A program made the position numbers and the translations under genes. Positions 22,301-35,247 of a DNA stretch of 64,000 nucleotides are shown here, one piece after another. Position 1 is the first letter of the stretch, and each line of letters begins with the position of its first letter. The notes under the pieces are model-generated. The model saw nothing but the letters and a program-made list of their open reading frames with translations, was not told the origin of the DNA and ran no database searches. This DNA comes from Aphrophora alni (lineage: Eukaryota > Arthropoda > Insecta > Hemiptera > Aphrophoridae): positions 15,364,590-15,428,589 of the forward strand of contig OY740768.1 in NCBI GenBank assembly GCA_963513935.1, read 5' to 3'.

Positions 22301-25300
22301 AGATTGTAAATGATATGGACTGGCAGAAGTGAATAAATGGAGATTTGAAACTTTGAATGAATCCGAGTTGAAAATGTAAAACATCTTAAACTTAACTCTA
22401 CAAGGTGAGTCTCATTATGATTTATATTACAGAGTGTCTGTACAAGAACGCCGGAGATTGTAAATGATATGGACTGGCAGAAGTGAATAAATGGTGATTC
22501 GAAACATGGAATGAATCCGAGTTGAAAATGTACAACTTCTTAAACTTAACTCTACAAGGTGAGTCTCATTATAATTTATATTACAGAGTGTCTGTACAAG
22601 AACGCTGGTGTTTCAAAATGACATGAACTGGCAGAAGTGAACGAATCTAGATTCAAAACATGGAATGAACACGACTTGGAAGTATAAAACATCTTAAACT
22701 TAACTCTGCAATGTGAGTTTCATTATGTTTTATATGAAAACACTAGAGTTTCAAAATGGCAAATATAACTTAAATTAATCAATATGCTACAAAGTCAAGG
22801 TTATAGTGTCACAATTTCATTGCTTTTAGAAATATTCATATGGCAAAGCTGAAATCAAATTTTATAAATGTATTGTTTAAAAAATTAAGTTTTTTTTTAA
22901 CTTGCCATATTCTTGATACTTTGTAAGATTTTTTCTCCTTAAATACAAATGTTTCGCTGTTGTTGTCATGATCATTAACAATTAACAAAAAAAAAAAACT
23001 TTAATAGATAAACAAGTGACACACTAACCTTATCTTGAATGACATGTCACAATAACCAGTCTTTTAAGATAAAGAGAATGTTACACCCTAACCTAACCCA
23101 TCCTTGAAATTCTGCAAATAATGCTTAAGGGCAGATTTAGACATCTTTGAGATTACATTTAGACTCAGTTGTGTCTGGGAGCTCCTAGAATCATGACCAT
23201 TGTAACTAATTTAAAATTACTGATATTTAAGGTTAAGTTTGTAATGTGTGTTAACTGTTTTTAATATTTCTTGAGGACCTGATGATGTTTCAATGACAGA
23301 GAAACAATTGTAATTAAAGGAAAAATAATAAAGTGTCAAGAAGGCAAGAAGAAGGTGCTAGGTCAAAAATTATTTAATTATTGTATAGAGACACTTTATG
23401 AGGCATTGGCTAAAAATGTGGATGGATGACTCTAATTTTGTTTTCCACATGATTAACTTCTGTAATTTTTTAACTATTTCCCTCAAATTTTGATAGTATG
23501 TTTACATCACAATATATAAGACCTAAGTTTGTCAGTTTAAAAATTGAGTGGTTTTTTAAGATCCCAAAAAATAAAACTTTTTTGTTTATAACTAATTTGA
23601 TCAAGCGTAGTTTCTATAAAGTGGCAAAATAAAAAGAATTTCTTTTGAAAATAATTTTAAAAAAACTTTATGTTGATTTTGATTATATAACATACAAATT
23701 CCTAAAATAACTATGAATTTTGACAATAAATTATTAATTACAATGCATAACCATTATAATAATGATTTATCCAATCACTGGCTTTTTTAGGTTATTTGAA
23801 TTATGTGAATGCTTCAAGAGAGGGTCTGAATGCTTGCATCCCAAAATTACAACTGTTTGGCCCAGCAGGTGTGTTTAAAACCAAATTAAATCATCCTATT
23901 TGTTGGGGCCTACTGGAGTTTTGTGAAAACCAAATTGCTCATAATAACAGGTACTATTTTAAACCTTTATCACAACCAAAATTTGCGTTTCAATGTATTT
24001 AACAATAAAACAGGTCATTGCACTGACTGTAAGGATGTTTTTTCAAAAGGTTTGTTTCTCAGTTTGAATTTATGTAAGAATTAACAGTTTTATGGTGATT
24101 GTTTAGAATACCCAAAATAACATGATGTGGGATGACCATTCAATAGCCTTTACTGGGACAAAATTGATCCCTTTATTTTTAATTCAGATTATAAGTTTAG
24201 GAAGTCTTCATTCAAAATTATAATTTAAGCGACAACTTGTCAGTTTTTATTGTAGATAATTGAGTAGTCACAAATAAAATTTGATAAGCTGATTTTTTTT
24301 TTTTTTTTTTTTAATATGATCAATTCAACACAAATTTTTAAAAGACACAATTTAAAAAAAATGAATTACTTGTATAAGATATTATTGAAAACAAACGAGA
24401 ATTTTAATTTCAACAAAATTATTTTAAGGTTTAGTGTTCGGTATAACAAAATCTTACAACTAATATTTTTTTTAAAGCACACTACAAATTTATATTACAA
24501 TTGAAATGATAGTTTGTGTTTGTTTATAAGCAATCAATTTCATCTATGAATACAATAATGCACAAACAAACTAGTATGTCGATAGAATAAAACTTGACCA
24601 CAAATTCTAACAAATAATACGTTTATTTATTCAAACATGTTTCAACGACAAAGTTGCCATCTTCAGTGATACATGAGTTACAATAAACTTTAGCTACTAA
24701 ACTATAACATTAGTATGTTATAAAAATAATTTTAAAAAACAATTTTCTGTAATTGTCTGTCAAAGCTAATTTAAAACAAGAAAAATGACAAAGTTTAACT
24801 TTTAACATCTGATTTCAACTTATTGTTAAGTTAAATCTGAAGTAATTACTTTAATTTTACATTTGTTTCTGTTACAGTTGCTTTATAGATGCACTTACAT
24901 TCCATAAGAAAGGTAATGGTTCAGCAGAAGGAATACTGGAAGAAAGTTTGCAACTTTATAAAGAATTTCAGAATTTGTTTCAACATCTGTCAAAGTTTCC
25001 TATTGCTAACGAGTAAGTCTGATCAGTTGTTGAAATTAGTTTAAGATCATGGATCATAAAGATCTCTCAAAAAAAAAAACAAATGTATCAAACTTTGTTT
25101 TTAATAAGTCAGGAACTAAAAACCTAATGTCTACTTACCCAACTTAATGTAAATGTAATGTGCTTTAAGAATGGTAAAAACAATCAGTTAACATTTCTGA
25201 GTGATCTTCATATTTCATGTCTTCCATGGTCATTGTTGTTGTTTTTGTATAAGCACAATAATAGCAGCCACCAAAATGTACTTAAAATTAGCAACCAATG

Positions 25301-28300
25301 ACACTTAAAATTTCTCTTATTTTGTACAGAGACATACATTGTAAAGTATACATTTATCGACATACCTATTGAAATTTATTTAAATCAATGAAAAGTATCA
25401 AAAGTTTTAAATATAGTGAAAATATATACTGGGATTCGATGGGGCTCAAAATATTGGTATCTTGTAAAAAATGAAACGACTATTATCCATGCGTAGGGTC
25501 ACGCTAATTTGTTTTATTGATTTATATGGCAACCCAATTAAATTAATTCAAATTTTAATTAGGCATATAATGATGTCAAGCTCGTTTCTGTATGATAAAA
25601 AAAATAAATCTATTTTATGTGAAATATTACAACTTTGAACCTTAATTTTTTATAGAAAATACCCTCAGGGCCTTACCTATATGGGTTTGGCAAACTCAAG
25701 GTATCCTAACTAGCTGAATCTACACATTTTGTTATTTAGTCTTGTGTCCGATCCCTCTCATTCATCTTTCCTATCAGATTTTTCTTGACAACTATTGTTC
25801 TCTTCCAACCCTGATGTTATTAGAGTATTCAAAAGCTTTGTTTGTGTTCATAACTTCCTTTTTTATATTCCTTTAAAAATATTTATATATATTTTCTTTA
25901 GACATTTTAAGATAATAAAACAAAATTTATTTTACAACACATTAGCTATTTTTCTACATAGTGTAAGTTAAGTCTTTTAGCTTTAGGAGCTTTTAAACAA
26001 AATTTGAGTTATCTATCTAGTTGTAAGTCTGCGTTCTTACAATTCTACAATTAAGTTTACCATTTTAATTTACCTGAAGGGTAGGGTTGCAATCTCAATC
26101 GTACTTACAGTTACTCCTATAGCATGGCACATGGTTAACACAATGATCTAGCCAGACATTTTATGTATAACAAGAAATCTCCTTTTATTATCAAATTTAA
26201 AACAACTAAAACATAACATTTCCCTCACACGAGAGTTAAATAAAGACTAAGATATAACATTGCAAGTTATTGTTTTTTGTGTTCAATTAGTTCAAAGAAA
26301 AAAGTAAAAGTTTTATGATTCTTTCGTCGTGATTGCTAAGTTTAATTGGTTCACTTTACTCACGATTACCATGTTTTTAAATGGTATCAAATTGTTCCCA
26401 AACTAATAGTCCAAATTTCTTTGTTTGGTTCATCATCCCAAACTCTAGAAGTCCGCCATTGTCGTGCTGAATTTGAGTCTCCGCAGTCGATATGTAACGT
26501 GACTGCTCGACGTTGGCTGCTCTCGAAGACTCTACGAAGACTGACTAAAGCCACGCTTCCTTCTTCCTTGGAAAAGCGCTCTCGCTGAGGCTCATGGGAA
26601 ATATTGTACTTTTTCCGTTCTCATGAACTTCGGGTTTCGAATTGCTTTTCGCTTAATCTGCATTTCTCTAGAGGGTTATTGTCCATTGCATTTACGCGCA
26701 CCTTTTGAAATTCAAACTTTGTATTCTTTTACATTATTTTAGCAATCATTTAAATATTGTTTAGGAACACTTTACACTTTCTTATTTCTATATAATGTTT
26801 ATTCTGTATATTATTAATATTGACATTACTTGTATATTATTTATTATTGGTTGGAAGATGTCCCATGCTTACAGAAGTCATCGTTTAAATGTAAACATTT
26901 GTTGTACCATTTCACCAGCTTTTTTATGCCTTCTGCATACTCAATTGGCGCCAAGTTGTTGAACCACTCACAAACTTCCTTTTGCAGTTCGTTGTCACTT
27001 CCATAATGGTTTCCGCAGAAAAGTACCGTAGCAAATTTTTATACATTTAACTTAATTCTATGCAACTCCCTCAGGGGCTCACTTATATTGAGTTAAAGAT
27101 TTGAAAATCCCATGGGATCGTAACTGGGTCTGTTTGGTAATGTCAACCAATTGAAGCCAGGTTACAATATGGCATAGAATGTTGGGGTGGCAACTATTTT
27201 GAAACTCTAAAGCCTATTATTGTCCAACAAAAGCATATAGTAAAGTTAATGTTTAAAAAATAAAAATCTGAACATTCCTTTCAGTTATTTAAAAAAGCAA
27301 TTTTTTTGCCCTTCCAATCTTTGTATGTATTTAAAGTTTTAAGAATTTTTTTAATTATAAGCGGGAACAATAAGGTGGAACATATAGATGATAAACCTAT
27401 TCTGAGATCTAAATGTAATCATAGGATATCTCTACCTCGTAAAACAGTGTATAGACATTTCTATCTCTATGCTGCACCAAAGTTTTTTTATTAGATACCA
27501 CATAAAATCAGGGAAATGAAATCTTTAAAAATGTTTTTAAAACTGTTGAAGAGATTTTTATTTATAGATAAATTAGATAATTGGTTTATGTATATTGTAA
27601 TGTGTGTGTGAATGTAGTAGATGAAGTTTAGTTTATTGTCTTGTGCCTTACAAAGTTATAATCTTTTACTAGCCTGTTGTTTTGCTTTTTGTTGCTTCAG
27701 ACTGTGAAGTTAGTTTATTTTTTGGTGTTGTTTTATTTGAGAGATTTAACTACAGTAATCACAATAATTACTTCTAAGAATATTTAGTTTTTAGTATAAG
27801 GATATCTTCAATTTCTGCTTGTTAAATATTTTCTATTATGATGGAGGGTCCAATATAGGCTTTTCCTTAGGACCTCCTACATTTCTCTTGTACAATTTTG
27901 TTTGTGTCAGTTTTTAAAATTTTATTTTCTTTTAAATAAGCTATTTAGAGTATTGTATTATATTTTTATTTCTTGTTGTATGTTTTATTGTGAATTTTGT
28001 ATTTGTTAAAGTGTATAATCTTGCACAAGAGAAATAAAATAAATCATTATTATAAATTATTATTATTCAATTTCTGACCGATGTGCCAATTCAAATCAAG
28101 CGCTCTCGGAGGTACAACTCTCGTCGTCTGTTTAAAAACGGAATATTTAGTTACAACGGGACTTTTCCATTGTATGGTCAAAGATTTCCGTTGAACACGG
28201 CATTGTACATCGAGTTGTTATCCGCCCCCTAATTATTCAGACACCACACTTGATTGACAAGCATCAAAATACCTCTAACCAACTCCCACCCCTGGCTCCT

Positions 28301-31300
28301 TAATTTTCTCTTTAATAGAGAACGCTCGATTAATTCATTTTATGATTAATCAAATCACGCTTCACGACTTATGTTAGTCGTCCGCTGTGCACATGCACTA
28401 TTTTCTTCATCTGACATTGTGGTGAAATATGTATATGTGTCGTGTAAGGAACTTTCACACTCCAAGGACGCATCAGGCAGCTAGAACCTTCAGATTCTGC
28501 ACCAAAAGTATGGCACATTTTTACATGTTAAATGTCTTTGTTCTTAATTTCACAAATGAATTCAAGTTTTATTAATTTACTTCAAAATTAATTGGTCCTC
28601 CGGGTTGAATAAATATCTGTCTCATCTCATTGAGTCCATAACAGGGTCTATACCTTAACAAAAAAATATTGTAAGTTAAAACTCTACAGCCTACGATAGC
28701 TAAATTTCTTTCCTACAAGCAAAAATAAGAGCGCTATCAATTAATAAACCTAATCTTAATAGATACTTTTTAAAAAGTTTAAAATAAAACAAAATATAAA
28801 GTGTTTTCATTTCTATCTTTTTCTATTTATATTTTATATACAAATAAATAAACTTAAGAAGCTTATGTTATTCACCAAGATATCTAAAATTTAACCTTTA
28901 TTCATTGGTCATAAACAAAATACATTTACATTACCAGTCATCAAATTTTCTAATTTATACTAAGTTACCAACAAAATATCTTCATCTTAATCTTTAAAAA
29001 TAATTTATAAATAAGTAACTCAGTCCACAGTAACATTATAATAATACAAAACAAAGAAACAACACAAATAAATATTCAGAAATTTTCAGGACAGATATTT
29101 TACACAGTAAAACAAATCTATAAATTAACACTAATGTACAGAATAGATAAACACTAATAAAGCCTGTGTAGGTAGTCATCCAATGTTATATTCGTTTTAG
29201 TGAATCACCATTTTAAAATATATCCTATAACCTCAAAATTATAGAGAAACTAAAAAAATGTGTAATTCTGGTAGCTGTAACTTAATTGAATTTTAATGGC
29301 TGACTCGTGTTTGTTTCAGTGAATCAGATGTGTTGACTGGCTGGTGGAGAGAAGAAGAATGGAGAGGTGACGTAAGATATGCTGCATCTGTCTGTCAAAC
29401 CATAGCCTTGTTTCATAATGCTAAGAAGCAACTCAAAATCCCTTTACAATATATAAGTAATGATAATGCTTTCTTAAATATTCCTCCTGCATATTTTAAT
29501 CAACGGACATTGTTAACAAGGTACCATTCCGTTTTCTTAGCCATTGTTAAATTTAAAATATCATATAGTAGAATGATGTAGAAGTTCTTAAAAATAAGTG
29601 AGGTTTGGGCAGAGATAATTGTGTTTTCATATCTAGGCAAAAAGGACACATGGATCCGCTGCAAAGATGTCCAATCTTACATCTTGTCCACCATTAGAGA
29701 TAAATAAAGCGTGTTGGGGTGATGAATATATTTCTACAGTGTGCTTTTTATGGTTTTTTACTTTCATTTGTTTCATGACTCGAGGACATTTAGTTCATTG
29801 TTGGAATGATTGTGACTCCTTGGCTGGGCCACACTTTTTTAATGCACATTTTTTTATTCTTAACATACTAACTCCAAACTGTTACTTATATGTCTATTTC
29901 ATTTCACAATTTAATTCTTTGAACCTTTTTGAGAAAATGATATGTAACCAGTTGGTTTTTGGATAATATTACTATTTTTTGTAAATTAAAAAAAAAAAAT
30001 TAAATGAGCAAAAATGGAATCCCATATTACTGCTACTTCCAGGGTTAAATATATAAATATTTGTTCAGACGGCATATATTGTTCATTTTCACTTTTTGAC
30101 AACTACCAAACTGACATTTTTGGTGGCAAATAGTTTTGGTTGGTTTTTATTTGATTGTAGGGATAGGTAAATTAAAAGTGTGTGTAATGCTTTTTACTGA
30201 TTTTGGTAAATGTTTAAATATTTTGAATTTTGCTGTAGTATATAAAATAATATTTAGTCTATCAGAATGACTGATGGTCCCAAATCTAATGACAGTCTGG
30301 AATTAAATCATAATAATAATATCCATAATCATAATGAGCTGATCTTAAATTTGTTGTTAGTTTTTTTTATGTAAGTAGATAATTGGAAAGTCATGCCTTT
30401 ATCCACAACATATAAATGCATATTTTACTGAGAAAGATTTGTATTTCAGCCGCTCGTGAAAAAAGTGTTGTCTGACAATATGTCCTGTATGTCTGGTTTA
30501 TTTTCCTCAAGAACTTCAGAACCCATCATGGAGAAACACAACAAACACACACATTTCTCACTTGATTGACTAATTTTTGTGGTTGTCAAATTTGATCATC
30601 GATTTTTAAAGACAAAACTACAATTCAAATCAAACAGAAATTATTATAGTAAATTTACTAATATATAAATGGAACAAACTTACTCCAGTGGGTATGATTG
30701 GTTAATAAAGAAGATTGTACCATAAAAATTGATTCTACAAAATATAACGATAATTACAAAGTAAGCAAAGACAAGGACTTGCAATAAAACAAAAAAGTAA
30801 AAATCAGCTTTCTTAATAATATACCATAATTGGAATAATGCTCATTATGTTCAACCAATAAACTAGATTAGTTTAACCTGTTTTGTAATAATAACACCTT
30901 TCATGGTTTCTGTCAAGACAAAATTTAATATTTTAAAATATATAGGTTATTACATTGTAAATAATTTTTGTAGATCACAACATAAGGGGGGATCATTAAC
31001 AAGGGGGGGTGTTAATGTTTATAAAAGAACCCTTGTTTGCTGGTGATTTTAAACAGATAGTAGGTATGTGTACAGAAACTAATTTTGAGTGTGCTGGCGG
31101 CAGATGTTTGCTGGGAGACTTCAATGTTGTTTATTTGGCCATACATTGTGCACCACAGGCTAATATTGACTTTTTTCTTTCTAAAACTAGTTACACTCTT
31201 CTGTGCTATTCTATACACATCTATTATTGTGAAATATTATATCTGTATTATTTGATAGTTCTATATTAAAATTATATATATTTATTGCATGGGTTGTAGG

Positions 31301-34300
31301 ATAATTATTAATAATAAAAAGCCATCTTGAATGTCTGTAACTTAACTGCGTGCTTTTATTGAACATGGAAATAAAGTTGATCACCTGATTCAAACAGTGT
31401 GACTAACCTATTGAAATAAAATACAATATACTGCATGAGCATATCTACAACATCCCCCTTTTCAACTGCATATTAACAAAATGTAACAGGGAATACAATA
31501 TACTCTTATAATAAATAAAAATTAATATATCTCTTCTTGAAGTCATAAACAGGAATGTAAAACAGAAACTTTTAATAACTTAAAACATAAAATAATGCAT
31601 TAAAGCTAAAGTTTCAAAAATAATATAAACGAGCTACAATTGTTTCGCCTTGCAGCATCATCGGGCAACTGATAATTAGCAAGTATCGCCAACTACTTAC
31701 ACAAATAACAGGAAAATGAAATACAATAAGAGAAATATGGAAAGGTTGGGGGAATGACTTATCATGTAGAGGAAGGTTGAGTGAGGAATTTGGAAATTCA
31801 CCACATCTGGCATACAATTTCAATATATCCCCCATCATTAAAAGGTTAATTAGTTTATTTATTTAGCGCAAAAACACTGTAAGATGCATAGCAACATAAA
31901 TTTTACAACTTAGTTCTAACACACTGGATGGAACCAATTCAATCAGATATAATAAACAAATAATAGGAAAAATTATTATAAATACACAATTATTACAGTG
32001 GGTGTCATAAAATGCAAATAAATAATAATTACAAAATTACAAATTTTGCAAAAAATGCAAAGTTCAAATAATTACAAATAAACAACAATTGACATAAACC
32101 CAACAATACCAGATTTGACACCTAAAAATTAAATGTAGACCAATAAAACTTTAAAACTGTAATAAGATATAGTAACAAATCAAGAAGACAAAGAAATATA
32201 CGAACTTAAAAAATTCAATAACTTAAAACACACAAAAGTAAACAAAACAATTTTACCCACTTCTAAAATTCTAAAATTATTTTCCTTTTACCCGGGCCTA
32301 TCTTTTATTAATTAAATGGGCAAAATCAAAGAACTTGTTACAATTATAGCTAACTCTCTCCAACAACGCCTTCTTTATTGTAGCTTTAAAAGATTTTATG
32401 TTTAGTTGCTTCACTTTATCGGAAAGACTGTTATAATATTTGACAGTGTTATTTTCAAATCTGATAGTGACAATGATTACTTGTAATATTTTATACTTTT
32501 TCAGGTCCAGTACTCATGAACAGAGGCATTCAATTCATAAGAGGCTTTATTCCCCCTAATATATAACAGAGAGTCCAGAATATAAATTGATAGCAATGTC
32601 AAAGTGCCCAGCCTTCTAAATAACGGCTTACTGTGTGCCATTGACCCCCTACCACACAACAACCTAACCGCCATTTTCTGCAAAATAAAAAGTTTGTTTA
32701 CAGTGATATCACCTACTCAGACAATGGTTCCATATTTCAATTTGACAGGGAATATCCAAAAATAGACAATTTTCAGGACTTTTGAGACAACTTTTTTAGA
32801 AGTAAGATTTATATGGTTCACCCATTTTAAATTAGGTTCTATAAGCATACCCAAGAATTTTACAAATTTATCTTTCTGTAATAGATCTTTCCTATTAACC
32901 CTTTGCGATCGGAACATTTTTATTAAAAAGTTCTCTGAGGTCGGATGTCCAGCGCTACTGGACATTGCCATTTTCCTGCTAGCTTTTAATACCGTGCTGC
33001 ATTAGAGTTGTCACGGCTTGTATGTCCAGCACAACTGGACAATGCTTATTTGCTTGAACGGTCGGATGGCATGTATATAAGTATTTGTTTGGGTAGGTTA
33101 GGAATTTATTTTTGGTTTGGCACGTAGTGCATTATGTTTATAAAGTCAATAACTTTAAATAAATAACTCTAATGCTTTGTATGACTTAGCTCAGCTTAAT
33201 AAGTCACGTTCTTTTCCTTATGATACACAGCTGTCCTCCGAACGTGAAAAACTGTAATATGCATCAGCGTTTTACTGTATTTGATAAAAACCTACACTAC
33301 TATCTCAGTCTAGGGACAACTGATAATATGGTGCGACCTGACAGGAATGACAAGCAGGATTGTCTTACACCTCGTACATAAACTTCTACAATCATATGGT
33401 AATATCAAGGGACTCCATGTGACTACGCGTTGTCATTGGACAAACGATCGCAAAGGGTTAAGACTTAATTTTTAAATAACAGACGTTATCTTCATTAAGA
33501 TTTAATGACTTGACTGCACACTCATCATCAATTGAATCAGGTTGATGAAGAGTTAAAAACAATTTAGACCAAAATTAAGTTTTTTACAATTTTTCCTAGA
33601 CCTAACTTAAGGGGCGTTTACACTAGCATATAGCGCTTGCGTATGTTTTATTTGCATCCAACTTGCAGAAAAACTTGCAAATGTAAACACTAAAATGCAC
33701 GAAAGTTTAACTTGCAACGCGGACTTGCATGCATTTGTTGCTTTCGCAAATAATATCTGTTTTGACAGAAATTACTTGCGCAACTAACAACTTTCGCGAA
33801 AGCTCCACTTGCACGCTAGCTGTACTTTCCTGTGTAAACCTGTTGCTTGCAGACAACTACTACTTGTAAACAAGTGACGAGAGTGTTTGGTCATGTGCTC
33901 TGTGCATTGAGTTGAATTTTGTGTTATAATTGTTTAGTGAGTTGTCATGGCTGATCCAGACTTCAACAATGAAGGTGATGAACCAGTGATAGGAAGGGAT
34001 ACAGTAAAGGAGGAAGGCAAAACGGTCCAAAAGTTAGATAAATGGAATTTAAATACTATTGAAACTTTTTTAGAACTTTATTAGGGACACCCTTGTTTGT
34101 GGGACTATAAATTGCCTGAATACAAAGACAGAAATGTTAAAGAAGAAGCCAGGTTACAGATGGTAAAAGCAATGAATTTGAAAATCTTTAACGTTAACGA
34201 AGCCAAAGTGAAGATTCACAGCCTGAGAAATACGTATTCAAGCGAGCTAGTTAAAATATCAAAAAGCAAGTCTTCAGTATATGGTCTGGATTACGTGTAT

Positions 34301-35205
34301 ACTCCGACACTTAGGTGGTTTTCAACAATGGACCACATTTTAGGAACAGTCGTGAATACAAGGGAGGCCAAACAATTGGAATTCCAAAAGATGTTAACAA
34401 GGTAGGGCTTAAGTTCTGTCAATGTAGGTACTAAATAAATTTTCACGATACTACTGTAATATCAGTTGCTTTTCTATTGAGTATATTGCCAGGTTAAGTT
34501 CGTCATATCCACACTAGTGAGGAAAAATTATATTCTGATTAGTGAGGATAAATCAGCTGATTATAAATCAGCCTAATAATACAATACAATCTTAAAATAA
34601 TGACTTTTATTGCTCCCAAGATAAGAACTGTATCTAAGAAAAATGCAGATGAGAGCGTTAAAAAAAATTGAAACTTCTATTACAGCACTGAGAGAGCTAT
34701 CAGATAAGGTATTAGAACCTCGTAATGTACAGTTGGCAGAAAGAAATGAGTTCGATGTATTCGGACAATTTGTTGCATACCAGCTGAAACAATTGCCTGA
34801 GTCCTCCGCTTTACTTGCTATGAAACAAATTCCAACCCATTTATTTGAATTAAGAATGAAACCAAACATACACACAATCCAACATTAGCCTATAACGTAC
34901 CAACTCCATCCCCAAACTACTCATCAAGTGAGAGCAGTGCAACCTCTACCATGTATCATGATATGGACTTGTTGGCTCCAATAGGACAGGATAACAATTT
35001 ATTGTCAATGGCTATCAAAGGCATTTTAGATCAAGGCGAAGAGGAAGAATCCAACAACATGTGAGAATAGTTCAAAATCATTTTCAATACTTAGTTTGTT
35101 TTTTTTCTTTATGAGTATTACATTTTTTTAACAATGTACTGATAACCAATATTTCCTTTGAGAATTCTATAATAAATTGATTATGATTGAACTTGTGTTT
35201 GTATT

Positions 35206-35247
<42 letters not shown>

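Noticed and set aside
22161..22710. Functional mutually exclusive exons for IDUA.
   Set aside because: Copies 3-5 contain in-frame stops, and copy 2 has a stop between its acceptor-like site and the conserved part; all replace the catalytic NEP.
29667..29966. A 99-codon Cys/Phe-rich frame in IDUA intron 7.
   Set aside because: No domain, no signal peptide, no splice context, composition matches the AT-rich intron.
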